From SAR86 cluster bacterium (GTDB lineage Bacteria; Pseudomonadota; Gammaproteobacteria; Magnimaribacterales; TMED112): a stretch of DNA of 64,000 nt. The position numbers were made by a program, and so were the translations under genes. Positions 30,634-39,390 of the stretch are shown here, in pieces (position 1 is the stretch's first letter; every line of letters begins with the position of its first letter). The stretch spans positions 346,001 through 410,000 of the forward strand of contig CP097967.1 in assembly GCA_023703535.1 (NCBI GenBank). The letters are read 5' to 3'. Under the pieces are notes generated by a model. It searched no databases. It saw only the letters and a program-made list of their open reading frames with translations, and was not told the origin of the DNA.

Positions 30634-33459
30634 TTACTGACATGCCTCACAATCTGGATCCAGAATGCTACAAGCCTTTGGGGCTTGACTCGCTGCCATA
30701 TTCTCCTCTCTGTTCGTTTCTACTGCATTTAAACTTCCTTTATCGACAGTAGCCTTTTCTGTCGAAGTAGCTCCTATTGCTCTCAAGTAATATGTTGTTT
30801 TTAGTCCTTTGTACCATGCCATTTTGTAGGTGTTATCTAGTTTTTTCCCATCTACATTACTAATATATAGATTCAAAGACTGCGCTTGGTCGATCCACTT
30901 TTGTCGACGACTTGCTGATTCAACTATAAATTTTGGTTCAACCTCGAAAGCAGTTTGAAACATATTTTTTATATTTTTAGGAACCCTATTAATGCTTGCT
31001 AATGATCCCTCTGAGTACTTTAAATCTGCTATCATCACGTCATCCCAAAGCTGTTCTTTTTTCAGCTCTTCAACAAGGTATGGATTAATAACAGTAAATT
31101 CTCCAGATAAATTGGATTTAACATATAAGTTTTGGTATGTAGGCTCAATACACGGCGATACTCCAGTAATATTGGCTATTGTCGCAGTTGGAGCTATAGC
31201 CATTACATTTGAGTTTCTCATGCCATGTTTTTTTACCTGATCCCTAACTTTCTTCCAATCAAGCTTGGCATCAGTATTTTGGTCAATAAAATCCGCACCT
31301 CTCTCTTCAGCAAGAATTTTTATCGAGTCTAATGGGAAAATTCCTTGATCCCACAAAGACCCTGCATAACTTTCATATGTTCCTCTCTCTTCAGCTAGCT
31401 CGGCTGACGCCTGAATAGCAAAATAGCTTATAAGTTCCATAGACTCATCAGCGAAATTAACAGCTTCTTCTGAATTGTATGGGATGTTTAGTTTGTACAG
31501 TGCATCTTGAAAGCCCATCATTCCCAACCCAATAGGACGATGTTTTTTATTTGAGTTTTCTGCTTGCGGTACTGGATAGTAATTAATATCTATCACGTTA
31601 TCTAACATTCTTATTGCTGTTTTAACTGACGATTTCAATTGCTCGACGTTAATTTTCCCATCTTGTATGTGTTGGGGTAAGTTAATGCTGCCTAAGTTGC
31701 AAACTGCAATTTCATCTTTATTTGTGTTCAGTGTTATTTCTGTACAAAGATTTGAGGAGTGTACTGTGCCAACATGCCCTTGTGGTGATCTTATATTGCA
31801 TGGGTCTTTGAATGTAATCCATGGATGTCCAGTCTCAAAAAGCATTGTTAAGATTTTTCTCCATAAATCTTCTGCTTTGATTTTTTTGAAAAGCTTAATC
31901 TCACCTGAAGCGGCAAGTTTTTCATACTCTTCATATTTCTTCTCAAACTCTTTACCATACAAATCATGTAGTTCAGGTGCATCAGAAGGTGAAAATAGTG
32001 TCCATTCCTCATTTTTCATCAGCCTCTTCATGAATAAATCAGGAATCCAGTTTGCTGTATTCATATCATGAGTTCTTCTTCTGTCGTCTCCAGTATTTTT
32101 CCTTAATTCAAGAAACTCCTCTACATCTAGGTGCCAACATTCCAAATAAGCACAAAAGGCGCCCTTTCTTTTACCACCTTGATTAACAGCAACAGCTGTA
32201 TCATTTGATACCTTTAAGAAAGGAACAATGCCTTGGCTTTTCCCGTTAGTACCTTTGATTCTTGAACCGAGTGCTCTTACATTTGTCCAATCATTCCCTA
32301 AACCACCTGCCCATTTTGATAACATTGCGTTGTCGTGTATCGCACCATAAATCCCACTTAAATCATCAGGAACAGTTGTTAGATAACATGAAGATAATTG
32401 TGGCCTTCTTGTACCGGAGTTAAACAATGTAGGAGTAGAACTCATGTAATCAAAACTTGAGAGTAATTTATAAAATTCCTCAGCTTTGTCGTTCTTATCT
32501 TTTTCATCTACAGAAAGACCCATAGCCACTCTCATCAAGAAAACCTGAGGCATTTCATATCTTGTATCCTCGTGGGTAATAAAATATCTATCGTAGAGAG
32601 TTTGTAGGCCTAAAAATGTAAAGTTAAGATCATTTTCTGCTTTTATACTTTTCCCCAGCCTGTCTAAATCAAAGTCTTTTAACCTTTCGTCTAGGAACTC
32701 AAGCTCAATACCTTTTTCTATCGAGCCCACTAAGGCTTTTTGATACATTTTTGATCTGTCCTTTTTTATTGATGTGTCAATATCTAGAAAACGTAATACC
32801 TCATTTTCAATGTCATCTAATAGCAGTCTAGCTGTTACGAAAGAGTAGTTTGGTTCTTTTTCTACAAAGGTTCTAGCTGCAATTAAGATGCAGTTTGAAA
32901 GATCTTCTTCTGATATTCCTTCGTATGCTGTAGCTCTAATAGCTTCAATTAGCTCTTCTGGATTTACATCAACCAGCCCTTCGCAAGCTTTATGCACTTT
33001 GCTTTCGAACCCTTCGCTTACTTCATTATTTGAGCTTTCTTCAGATTTTTGTGATGTAGTCTCACGTTTTAGCTGTTCCTCGTTTCTTTGATTTTTTCTT
33101 TCCTCTCTGTAAAGAACGTATGACCGTGCAACTTGTTGATGCTCATTTCTCATTAACTGCAACTCGACCTGATCTTGAATATCCTCTATATGAAGTGATC
33201 CCCCAGAGGGCATTCTTCTTTCAAAAACAGAAACAACATCATCAGTAAGTTGTTCTACTTGGTCATGTATTCTTGTTGAAGCAGCGGCAGAACTTCCTTC
33301 AACAGCGAGAAAAGCTTTCATAATTGCAACTTTGATTTTTTCTCTATCAAAGGCAACAACTTTGCCGTTTCTTTTCATTACTCGCATCTTTCCAGGCTTG
33401 AGTGCGAAGTTAGGAGAAAGCTCTTCTTTTGTTCCTGTTTCTGTTATCTGTTGTTCCAT
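30634..33459 (-). CDS. nrdA: Ribonucleotide reductase, class Ia large subunit
   Basis: Catalytic subunit reducing ribonucleoside diphosphates. The N-terminal ATP-cone (allosteric activity site) is at roughly residues 24-120 (MRVMKRNGKVVAFDREKIK). Catalytic residues occur in RRPQLSSCYL, NLCTEI and the radical-site MAIAPTATIANITG. The tail ends CEACQ, the redox cysteine pair. I set the start at the ATG at 33459 (MEQQITETG), 941 aa. An in-frame ATG at 33543 would place the start inside the second NrdR box. Confidence 0.95.
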   Translation of the reverse strand: MEQQITETGTKEELSPNFALKPGKMRVMKRNGKVVAFDREKIKVAIMKAFLAVEGSSAAASTRIHDQVEQLTDDVVSVFERRMPSGGSLHIEDIQDQVELQLMRNEHQQVARSYVLYREERKNQRNEEQLKRETTSQKSEESSNNEVSEGFESKVHKACEGLVDVNPEELIEAIRATAYEGISEEDLSNCILIAARTFVEKEPNYSFVTARLLLDDIENEVLRFLDIDTSIKKDRSKMYQKALVGSIEKGIELEFLDERLKDFDLDRLGKSIKAENDLNFTFLGLQTLYDRYFITHEDTRYEMPQVFLMRVAMGLSVDEKDKNDKAEEFYKLLSSFDYMSSTPTLFNSGTRRPQLSSCYLTTVPDDLSGIYGAIHDNAMLSKWAGGLGNDWTNVRALGSRIKGTNGKSQGIVPFLKVSNDTAVAVNQGGKRKGAFCAYLECWHLDVEEFLELRKNTGDDRRRTHDMNTANWIPDLFMKRLMKNEEWTLFSPSDAPELHDLYGKEFEKKYEEYEKLAASGEIKLFKKIKAEDLWRKILTMLFETGHPWITFKDPCNIRSPQGHVGTVHSSNLCTEITLNTNKDEIAVCNLGSINLPQHIQDGKINVEQLKSSVKTAIRMLDNVIDINYYPVPQAENSNKKHRPIGLGMMGFQDALYKLNIPYNSEEAVNFADESMELISYFAIQASAELAEERGTYESYAGSLWDQGIFPLDSIKILAEERGADFIDQNTDAKLDWKKVRDQVKKHGMRNSNVMAIAPTATIANITGVSPCIEPTYQNLYVKSNLSGEFTVINPYLVEELKKEQLWDDVMIADLKYSEGSLASINRVPKNIKNMFQTAFEVEPKFIVESASRRQKWIDQAQSLNLYISNVDGKKLDNTYKMAWYKGLKTTYYLRAIGATSTEKATVDKGSLNAVETNREENMAASQAPKACSILDPDCEACQ

Positions 33460-33506
33460 ACCAATATGTATTCTTCTATAGATATGATTCACATTCAAGT
33501 ATTTCA

Positions 33507-33553
33507 ACACAATATGTTGTGTTATTTTTACATTCGTACACAATATGATGTGG
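33507..33553 (-). promoter_or_regulatory. Paired NrdR boxes upstream of nrdAB
   Basis: Two 16-bp sites, acacaatatgttgtgt at 33507-33522 and acacaatatgatgtgg at 33538-33553, match the NrdR consensus acaCwATATaTwGtgt. They are 31 bp apart start to start, about three helical turns, the usual NrdR geometry. They lie 48 bp and more upstream of the nrdA ATG. NrdR is expected to repress nrdAB when dATP is high. Confidence 0.85.
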
Positions 33554-33650
33554 TTTTTCTGTTGATAACTTATGGATAAAATTTTAAACTTTAGCTGGGA
33601 TGCCTTTGAAATAGTGACTTTAATGTGTATTCTTTAGTTTACAAAATTTC

Positions 33651-34838
33651 ATGAAAATACAAGTTTTAAATAATATTTCGAAAGCTGGATTAGATATTCT
33701 TGAAGAAAATAAATTTGTTATTTGTGGGGAGAATGAAGAAGACTTTTCAGGAATTGTTTTAAGAAGTAAAAATATCTTTGAAGCCAAATATGAAAGAAGT
33801 TTATTTGCAATTTCAAGAGCTGGAGCCGGAACAAATAATATAAATGTTCAAAACTGTTCAGAAAAAGGAATAGTTGTTTTTAATACTCCTGGAGCAAACG
33901 CAAATGCGGTTAAAGAAATGGTTATATGTGCCCTAATACTCGGAAAAAGAGATTTAGTAACGGGCAATAAAACTCTCGACTCTATTGATATTGATGACTT
34001 GAATGATGATGAAGTTGCTGTGGAAATAGAGAGTATGAAAAAACAATTTGTTGGGCAAGAGGTAAAAGAGAAAAAATTATGTGTTTTGGGTTTGGGTGCA
34101 ATTGGTTCTCTTGTTGCAAGTCAGGCAATGAGTCTAGGGATGCAAGTTCAGGGATATGATCCAGGGCTAACAGTCGATGTTGCTTTAGGCTTGCCTTCAA
34201 CTTTAATTAGATGTAACTCAATAGAAGAGGCTTTGAAAGATGCAGATTACGTATCCTTACATATTCCACTAAATGGTGAAACGAAGGGAATAATAAATAA
34301 AAAAATCTTCAATTCTTTTAAAAAAGATTGTGTGCTTGTTAATTTTTCAAGGGGAGGCATAGTACTTGAGGAAGATCTGATTGATGCTCTCGATAAAGAG
34401 CAAATTTATAAATACATAACAGATTTTCCTACTAAAAAACTTTTGCAAAGGCTTAAAAGCAAAAAAGATATTATTATTTTTCCTCATCTTGGAGCAAGTA
34501 CAAAAGAAAGTGAAGAGAATTGTGCCAGAATGGCATGTGTGCAAATATCTAATTTTTTAAAATTTGGGAAAATAGAAAATAGTGTTAACTTTCCAAACAT
34601 TAATTCTGATACTGTCGCGAAGCATAGAATTTTCATAACTAATAAAAATCATCCAGGCATTATTAGTCAAGTTGCTGAAACTCTAGCAAATGAAAAGATT
34701 AATATTTTAGAATTTGTGAATAAAAGTAGAGGAGAATTTGCTTGTAATATTATCGACTCTGATGAAAAGTTCGGCGATCAAACAATTTCTAAACTTCTTA
34801 ACATAAACGGCGTTACAAATGCCAGAGTATGTTATTAA
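33651..34838 (+). CDS. serA: D-3-phosphoglycerate dehydrogenase
   Basis: First step of serine biosynthesis. 395 aa of the shorter ACT-containing type. RAGAGTNNINVQNCSEKGIVVFNTPGANANAV is a strong signature. The NAD fold is VLGLGAIGSLVASQAMSLG, catalytic Arg in NFSRGGIVLEE and His in IFPHLGASTKESEENCA. A C-terminal ACT domain (NKNHPGIISQVAETLANEKINI) may bind serine. Divergent from nrdA, with the NrdR boxes in the shared upstream region. Confidence 0.9.
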   Translation: MKIQVLNNISKAGLDILEENKFVICGENEEDFSGIVLRSKNIFEAKYERSLFAISRAGAGTNNINVQNCSEKGIVVFNTPGANANAVKEMVICALILGKRDLVTGNKTLDSIDIDDLNDDEVAVEIESMKKQFVGQEVKEKKLCVLGLGAIGSLVASQAMSLGMQVQGYDPGLTVDVALGLPSTLIRCNSIEEALKDADYVSLHIPLNGETKGIINKKIFNSFKKDCVLVNFSRGGIVLEEDLIDALDKEQIYKYITDFPTKKLLQRLKSKKDIIIFPHLGASTKESEENCARMACVQISNFLKFGKIENSVNFPNINSDTVAKHRIFITNKNHPGIISQVAETLANEKINILEFVNKSRGEFACNIIDSDEKFGDQTISKLLNINGVTNARVCY

Positions 34839-35062
34839 AAAAACAGGGTTTTTTTTGTTACAAAGTGTTGATTTTCTCACAAGACTATAAACTACCCTAT
34901 TTTACAAAGGAAAATTGATGCTTCAGTATAATTTTTTAATAAGAAATCTCTGAAAAGCCCATTATTACTGGTTTTTTTTATATTGATTAAAAATTATACA
35001 AATTCATCAAAGTCTTTACTTCACGAAGGGTTTATGAAATTTTAAGTTACTTTTCCCCAAAG

Positions 35063-35085
35063 TTATCCACAGTTTTTGTGGATAA
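35063..35085. promoter_or_regulatory. Inverted pair of consensus DnaA boxes
   Basis: TTATCCACA at 35063-35071 and TGTGGATAA at 35077-35085 are both perfect 9-mer DnaA boxes, in inverted orientation and 5 bp apart. They lie 23 bp before ung in the 270-bp serA-ung gap, which otherwise holds only AT-rich sequence in which I see no gene or clear terminator. They could bind DnaA to control ung or act as a titration site. As a hairpin the dyad has no T run on its 3' side, so a terminator is less likely. Confidence 0.6.
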
Positions 35086-35108
35086 AAAAATGTGTTATTT
35101 TTAAGTAA

Positions 35109-35771
35109 ATGAGTGAAATTTTTTCTTGGCAAAATTTTATAAATCAAGAGACTAAAAAACCGTATTTCAAGGAAATTAAAACCTCTTTAATTAAATCAAA
35201 CAGGGATGGCCATAATATATTTCCGCCACCAAAAGATTTTTTCAAAGCTTTTGAAAAGTGTGATTATGAGAAAACTAAAATTGTAATTATTGGGCAAGAT
35301 CCATACCCAACATTTGGTGTAGCTAATGGCTTAGCATTTTCTGTAAATAAAAATATAAAAATACCTGCATCACTAAAAAATATATTTAAAGAAATTGAAG
35401 ATGATTTGAAAATTGTAAATAAGCATGGAGATTTAACCTCATGGGCAGAGCAGGGAGTTCTTCTTCTTAATGTAAATTTGTCAGTAGTGGAGGGAAAGCC
35501 TGGCTCTCATTCAAAAATTGGATGGGAAAAATTCACCGATTTGGTAATTTCAAAAATACAAAAGAAAGGCTCAATTATTTTTTTACTTTGGGGAAATTAT
35601 GCAAAGACAAAAAAAAGTCTTATTGGCAAAAACAATTATATTCTCGAAGCAGCACATCCTTCTCCATTGTCTGCACATAATGGCTTTTTTGGATGTAGGC
35701 ACTTTTCAAAAGCAAATAAAATTTTATTGAATGAAGGAATTAAACCCATTGACTGGCAACTGGGAGAATAA
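35109..35771 (+). CDS. ung: Uracil-DNA glycosylase
   Basis: Removes uracil from DNA to start base-excision repair. 220 aa. Catalytic water-activating Asp in VVIIGQDPYPTFGVANGLAFS, the LLLNVNLSV strand, and the DNA-intercalation loop HPSPLSAHNGFFGCRHFSKAN. The DnaA-box dyad sits just upstream. It converges with ygfZ, overlapping by 32 bp. Confidence 0.97.
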   Translation: MSEIFSWQNFINQETKKPYFKEIKTSLIKSNRDGHNIFPPPKDFFKAFEKCDYEKTKIVIIGQDPYPTFGVANGLAFSVNKNIKIPASLKNIFKEIEDDLKIVNKHGDLTSWAEQGVLLLNVNLSVVEGKPGSHSKIGWEKFTDLVISKIQKKGSIIFLLWGNYAKTKKSLIGKNNYILEAAHPSPLSAHNGFFGCRHFSKANKILLNEGIKPIDWQLGE

Positions 35772-36468
35772 TTTTATCATTATGGTAAAAATTTAAATCT
35801 TCAACAAAAAATTGTACAAATTCCTCTTTTCCAAGTGTTTTTGTAAATATTTTTTCTCCGATTTTTCTTCCATTTGAATCATTTAAAATCTCCAATCCCT
35901 TTTGCTTAAAAACAACACACTTCCTTTTATTTTTTGCAAGATAATTAAGTCTCGATATTACTTCTTGACCTCTGTAGCATCCTTTTTCAAATGAGACAAA
36001 ATCTTTGAAGGCGTATCCAAACTGGGTTGATCTATGCTTGCAACTAAGTTGGCCATCAATATCAATACAAAAGTTTAAGATTTGCTCTCTATCCCACTCT
36101 TGTTGTGATAACAAATCTTCTTTTTTACCTAAACATTTTTCAAAAACTTTGTTTGAAATTCTCCCAAAAGCATCGGCTTTATTAGTTTTAATTAAACATT
36201 TATAAAATTTGCTATATTTCGATAGTTCATTCTCCAAAATTTTGGCTACATCATCTTTAATTAAAATTTTTATATCTTCCTCTAAAAAAAGTGTTGCATT
36301 TGTTATCACATAACCTTTCTCATCACAAAACAGGCCGTTAATTTTTTCTTGTTCCAGGTTTATATCACACGAAACTTGGCCCTGAATAAACTCATAAGAC
36401 CTTTCTCCTTTTACAGTCATAAGGCTATAATCTCTGAGTTGATAGTACTTTTCAGTTATGGAAGACAT
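35740..36468 (-). CDS. ygfZ: Folate-binding protein YgfZ (iron-sulfur cluster repair)
   Basis: Tetrahydrofolate-dependent protein related to GcvT, needed for activity of some Fe-S enzymes. The diagnostic motif KGCYRGQEV (K-G-C-Y-x-G-Q-E) is present near the middle, with GERSYEFIQGQVSCDI at the N-terminus. The ATG at 36468 gives 242 aa starting MSSITEKYYQL. The ATG at 36507 would lie within sdhE and adds residues not typical of the family. Start codons of ygfZ and sdhE overlap on opposite strands. Confidence 0.9.
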   Translation of the reverse strand: MSSITEKYYQLRDYSLMTVKGERSYEFIQGQVSCDINLEQEKINGLFCDEKGYVITNATLFLEEDIKILIKDDVAKILENELSKYSKFYKCLIKTNKADAFGRISNKVFEKCLGKKEDLLSQQEWDREQILNFCIDIDGQLSCKHRSTQFGYAFKDFVSFEKGCYRGQEVISRLNYLAKNKRKCVVFKQKGLEILNDSNGRKIGEKIFTKTLGKEEFVQFFVEDLNFYHNDKIILPVASQWV

Positions 36469-36691
36469 GTTGTTCAAAAAACTAAATTTTAAATCAAGAA
36501 GAGGCATGAAGGAAACTACTGAAATTATAAAGAAGTTTCTCTCGTCATATGAACATTTAAATATTGAACAAAAAAATGAACTCAGTGAATTAATAGAATT
36601 AGATGATCAAAAAATTTTTGACCTCTTTTTTGTAAAAAAAAATGAGTTTGAACTAAAATATCCAAATCTTAAAAAAATGATCAATGATTGA
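36467..36691 (+). CDS. sdhE: Succinate dehydrogenase flavinylation factor SdhE
   Basis: Small assembly factor that promotes covalent FAD attachment to SdhA. 74 aa from the ATG at 36467 (77 from 36458). SRRGMKETTEIIKKFL carries the essential RGxxE motif, and ELSELIELDDQKIFDLFF the second helix pair. ygfZ is divergent on its left, as in E. coli, and the next gene, rpoE, overlaps or follows closely. Succinate dehydrogenase itself is not in the window. Confidence 0.88.
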   Translation: MLFKKLNFKSRRGMKETTEIIKKFLSSYEHLNIEQKNELSELIELDDQKIFDLFFVKKNEFELKYPNLKKMIND

Positions 36692-36723
36692 ACTTTTTAG
36701 GTAAATTACAATCAAAGTTTTAT

Positions 36724-37257
36724 ATGAAAAAAAATAATGTTGATAATTTAGTCCAGCTTTCTAGAGAAGGGGATTCTGCCGCTTTTGAAATCCTGTTTTC
36801 AACTTTTAAAAGTAGGCTACATAATTCTCTTTTTAAAATTCTTAGAAACTTTCATGAAACCGAGGACATTGTTCAGCAGTCTTTTATTCGTGCATGGGAA
36901 AAGATCGAGACATTTAAAGGAAATTCAAATTTTTACACTTGGCTCTATAGAATAGGGTTTAATCTTGCTATTACGAAAATTAATTCCTCGAAAGAAGTTC
37001 AAATTGATGAGGGTTTTGAAAGTACACTAAATTCTAACGAGAATATAATCAAAGACTTTGAAACAAAAGAGTTATCTCAACAAGTTCAACAGCTTTTAAA
37101 GCAAATTCCAGAAGAGCAGAGGACTGCCTATGTCTTATGTGAAATTGATGATAAAAATTATGATGAAATAGCATTAATTACAAATGTTCCAGTAGGGACA
37201 GTTAGGTCAAGAATCTTCAGGGCAAGAAAGTTTTTAATGGAGAACATAAAAATATGA
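36724..37257 (+). CDS. rpoE: RNA polymerase sigma factor of the RpoE/AlgU type
   Basis: ECF sigma factor for envelope stress. Region 2 has ETEDIVQQSFIRAWEKIETFKGNSNFYTWLYRI, and region 4 has QIPEEQRTAYVLCEIDDKNYDEIALITNVPVGTVRSRIFRARK. I prefer the ATG at 36724 (177 aa) because homology begins about there; a TTG at 36688 overlapping sdhE would add 12 residues. The anti-sigma gene follows with a 4-bp overlap and degP next, so it is the rpoE-rse-mucD type of locus. Confidence 0.92.
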   Translation: MKKNNVDNLVQLSREGDSAAFEILFSTFKSRLHNSLFKILRNFHETEDIVQQSFIRAWEKIETFKGNSNFYTWLYRIGFNLAITKINSSKEVQIDEGFESTLNSNENIIKDFETKELSQQVQQLLKQIPEEQRTAYVLCEIDDKNYDEIALITNVPVGTVRSRIFRARKFLMENIKI

Positions 37258-37997
37258 GTCAAGTAATAAATGATTACCAATTAATGAAAATTTCCTCATT
37301 TATTGATGGTGAGCTTGAAATTAATGAAATTAAGGATCTTCTTCGTGAGATGGATAAAAATCCAAATTTGAAAGATGCTTATTTTAAGTTGTTTGATTTA
37401 AGCTTGGCTTCAAAAGAACTTACAAATACCAGTATTAAAAAAAACATCAAAAATTTATCTATTTCATCAATTATTTCTTACCTGAATCAAAGAATTGTTC
37501 TGCCCTTGTCTGTTTTTTTCCTAGGTGTATTTTTAAGTTACACAGTTGTTGACAGAGCTATAAATCATGAGGGGTATGATGAAGCATCAGCACTCATTGT
37601 CAAAGCAACAAAATCCATAGAAGCAAAACGTACTTTGGAAAATTTGCAGAACAATGAAATTTTGAGGTTTGCATCAAGACACTACAGCCCTACACAGGGA
37701 GGTGCTGCAGAAATTACGATGCCTGTAAGCTATTCTCCAAATTGGGTGCCCAGTGGGTTTAAAAGTGATCCTTCATCAAAAAATAGATTCATCAACTCAG
37801 CAAAAAGAAAAGAATTTTCAATTTTTATAAACCTCCCTAGAAATTCATCTTTGCCAGACGGTGAATACAAAAGAGAAAACTTTGTTCTATTGAAGAAAAC
37901 TTACATACACAACAATAGAGCTCATAGCATTGCAGTTTTTGGTGACATAGATATTGATTCTGGAAAGAAAATCCTTAACTCTATTCAGATAAATTAA
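37254..37997 (+). CDS. Anti-sigma factor: RseA-like N-terminus fused to an RseB/MucB C-terminal domain
   Basis: 247 aa. Residues 1-55 resemble the RseA/MucA sigma-binding domain (MKISSFIDGELEINEIKDLL). A single membrane helix spans about 81-98. The periplasmic part ends, at 157-247, in a segment resembling the C-terminal domain of RseB/MucB: WVPSGFKSD, FSIFINLPRNSSLPDGEY, KKTYIHNNRAHSIAVFGDI and a final helix. No separate rseB or rseC follows. A single protein may therefore join anti-sigma and sensor functions without the lipid-binding N-terminal domain of RseB. Domain assignment is by eye and should be tested by profile search. Confidence 0.75.
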   Translation: MSQVINDYQLMKISSFIDGELEINEIKDLLREMDKNPNLKDAYFKLFDLSLASKELTNTSIKKNIKNLSISSIISYLNQRIVLPLSVFFLGVFLSYTVVDRAINHEGYDEASALIVKATKSIEAKRTLENLQNNEILRFASRHYSPTQGGAAEITMPVSYSPNWVPSGFKSDPSSKNRFINSAKRKEFSIFINLPRNSSLPDGEYKRENFVLLKKTYIHNNRAHSIAVFGDIDIDSGKKILNSIQIN

Positions 37998-37998
37998 A

Positions 37999-39390
37999 AT
38001 GAAAAAGATATTTTTGCTTCTTGCATCACTTCTATCGATATGTGTTTTTTCAGATCGTCTTGATTTTTCTGAACTTGTTAAAAAACAATCAAACTCAGTA
38101 GTGAATATTCAAGCAAGTAGAAAAGTTTACTCAAACCGAAGCTCAATGGGCTCATTTCCTAACGATATTTTTAGAGAGTTTGGGTTCCCGCTTCCTGAAT
38201 TTGAAGAACCCAGGAGGCAACCTAGAGAAGCTACTAGTTCGGGATCAGGGTTTCTAATAGACAATGATGGGTTTTTAATAACAAATTTTCATGTTGTTCA
38301 AGATGCAGATGAGGTTATTGTTAGATTTCTTGATAGAAGGGAATTTACAGCAGAGATTATTGGAACCGATGAATTAAGTGATATAGCACTATTAAAAATA
38401 TCGATAAATAATAGTTCTCCAGTTTTAATTGGTAATTCGGATAATGTTGAGCAGGGAGATGGTGTAATTGCTATTGGCTCCCCTTATAACTACGATTTTT
38501 CAGCTACATTTGGAATAATTAGTTCTACTAATAGAGGCATCTCTTCAAGAGCAGGAATTGGAGACTATGTTCCTTATTTCCAAACTGATGCTGCTGTCAA
38601 CAGAGGAAATTCAGGAGGCCCGTTATTCAATCTTGATGGCGAAGTAATAGGTATTAATTCGCAAATATATTCAAGGTCTGGAGGCAATGAAGGCCTTGCT
38701 TTTGCCATACCAATTAATGTTGCTTTAGAGGTTGTGGAACAACTTAAAGCAAAGGGAAAGGTTTCGAGAGGATATTTAGGGGTGCAAGGACAAGAGGTTT
38801 CAAGTGATCTTGCTGAAGCATTAGGAATGGATAAACCAATTGGCGCTCTTGTAAGTTTTGTTTTAGAGGGTGAAGCTGCTGAAAAGGCAGGAATAAGGCC
38901 TGGAGATGTAATTGTAGAAATAGATAGAAAAGAAATAGTCTATTTCAAAGATTTACAGCACACAATTGGAAGAACTCAACCAGGATCCTCAGTAAGAGCA
39001 AAAATTTTTAGAGATGGAAAGTATAGGAACATCAATGTAAGAGTTGGCGAGCTGCCAGTTGATGAAGTTGAGCAGATTGAAGAAGAATCACCTCAAAAAC
39101 CTACATATCCACTTGGGATTCGTCTTGGAGAGTTAGATAAAGATCAAGCAGACATTGAAACGCCAGAAAATGGTGTCAGAGTCTTGCAAGTCTATTTTAA
39201 TTCTCCTGCATATGGACAATTATTTAGGGGAGATGTAATTACTCAAATTAAATATAAAGGTAAAACTTTTAAAATATCAAAAATAAGCGATTTTAGTGCT
39301 GCACTTGAATCATTTTCTAAAGGTGACAAAATAGCGGTGTTTGGAGTAAGAAATAGCTCAAACATTATTGTTTCCTTGACAGTTGAGTAA
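37999..39390 (+). CDS. degP: Periplasmic serine protease DegP/MucD
   Basis: HtrA-family protease/chaperone for misfolded envelope proteins. 463 aa. Signal peptide at 1-18 ([17 protein letters not shown]). Catalytic triad: His in [12 protein letters not shown], Asp in [11 protein letters not shown], Ser in [17 protein letters not shown]. Two PDZ domains follow ([11 protein letters not shown]; the second near [15 protein letters not shown]). It follows the anti-sigma gene after one base and is a probable sigma-E target. MucD or DegQ are equivalent names. Confidence 0.93.
   Translation: MKKIFLLLASLLSICVFSDRLDFSELVKKQSNSVVNIQASRKVYSNRSSMGSFPNDIFREFGFPLPEFEEPRRQPREATSSGSGFLIDNDGFLITNFHVVQDADEVIVRFLDRREFTAEIIGTDELSDIALLKISINNSSPVLIGNSDNVEQGDGVIAIGSPYNYDFSATFGIISSTNRGISSRAGIGDYVPYFQTDAAVNRGNSGGPLFNLDGEVIGINSQIYSRSGGNEGLAFAIPINVALEVVEQLKAKGKVSRGYLGVQGQEVSSDLAEALGMDKPIGALVSFVLEGEAAEKAGIRPGDVIVEIDRKEIVYFKDLQHTIGRTQPGSSVRAKIFRDGKYRNINVRVGELPVDEVEQIEEESPQKPTYPLGIRLGELDKDQADIETPENGVRVLQVYFNSPAYGQLFRGDVITQIKYKGKTFKISKISDFSAALESFSKGDKIAVFGVRNSSNIIVSLTVE

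Noticed and set aside
33460-33543. 28-residue N-terminal extension of nrdA
   Set aside because: It would start inside an NrdR box and resembles no NrdA N-terminus; the ATG at 33459 fits better.
34838-34862. A-run, CAGG, T-run after serA as a terminator
   Set aside because: The stem is nearly all A-T pairs, which would be unstable; not supported.
34839-35108. The AT-rich gap with DnaA boxes as oriC
   Set aside because: Only two boxes, no origin-type neighbours, and a dif site lies 25.8 kb away, so the region is near the terminus.
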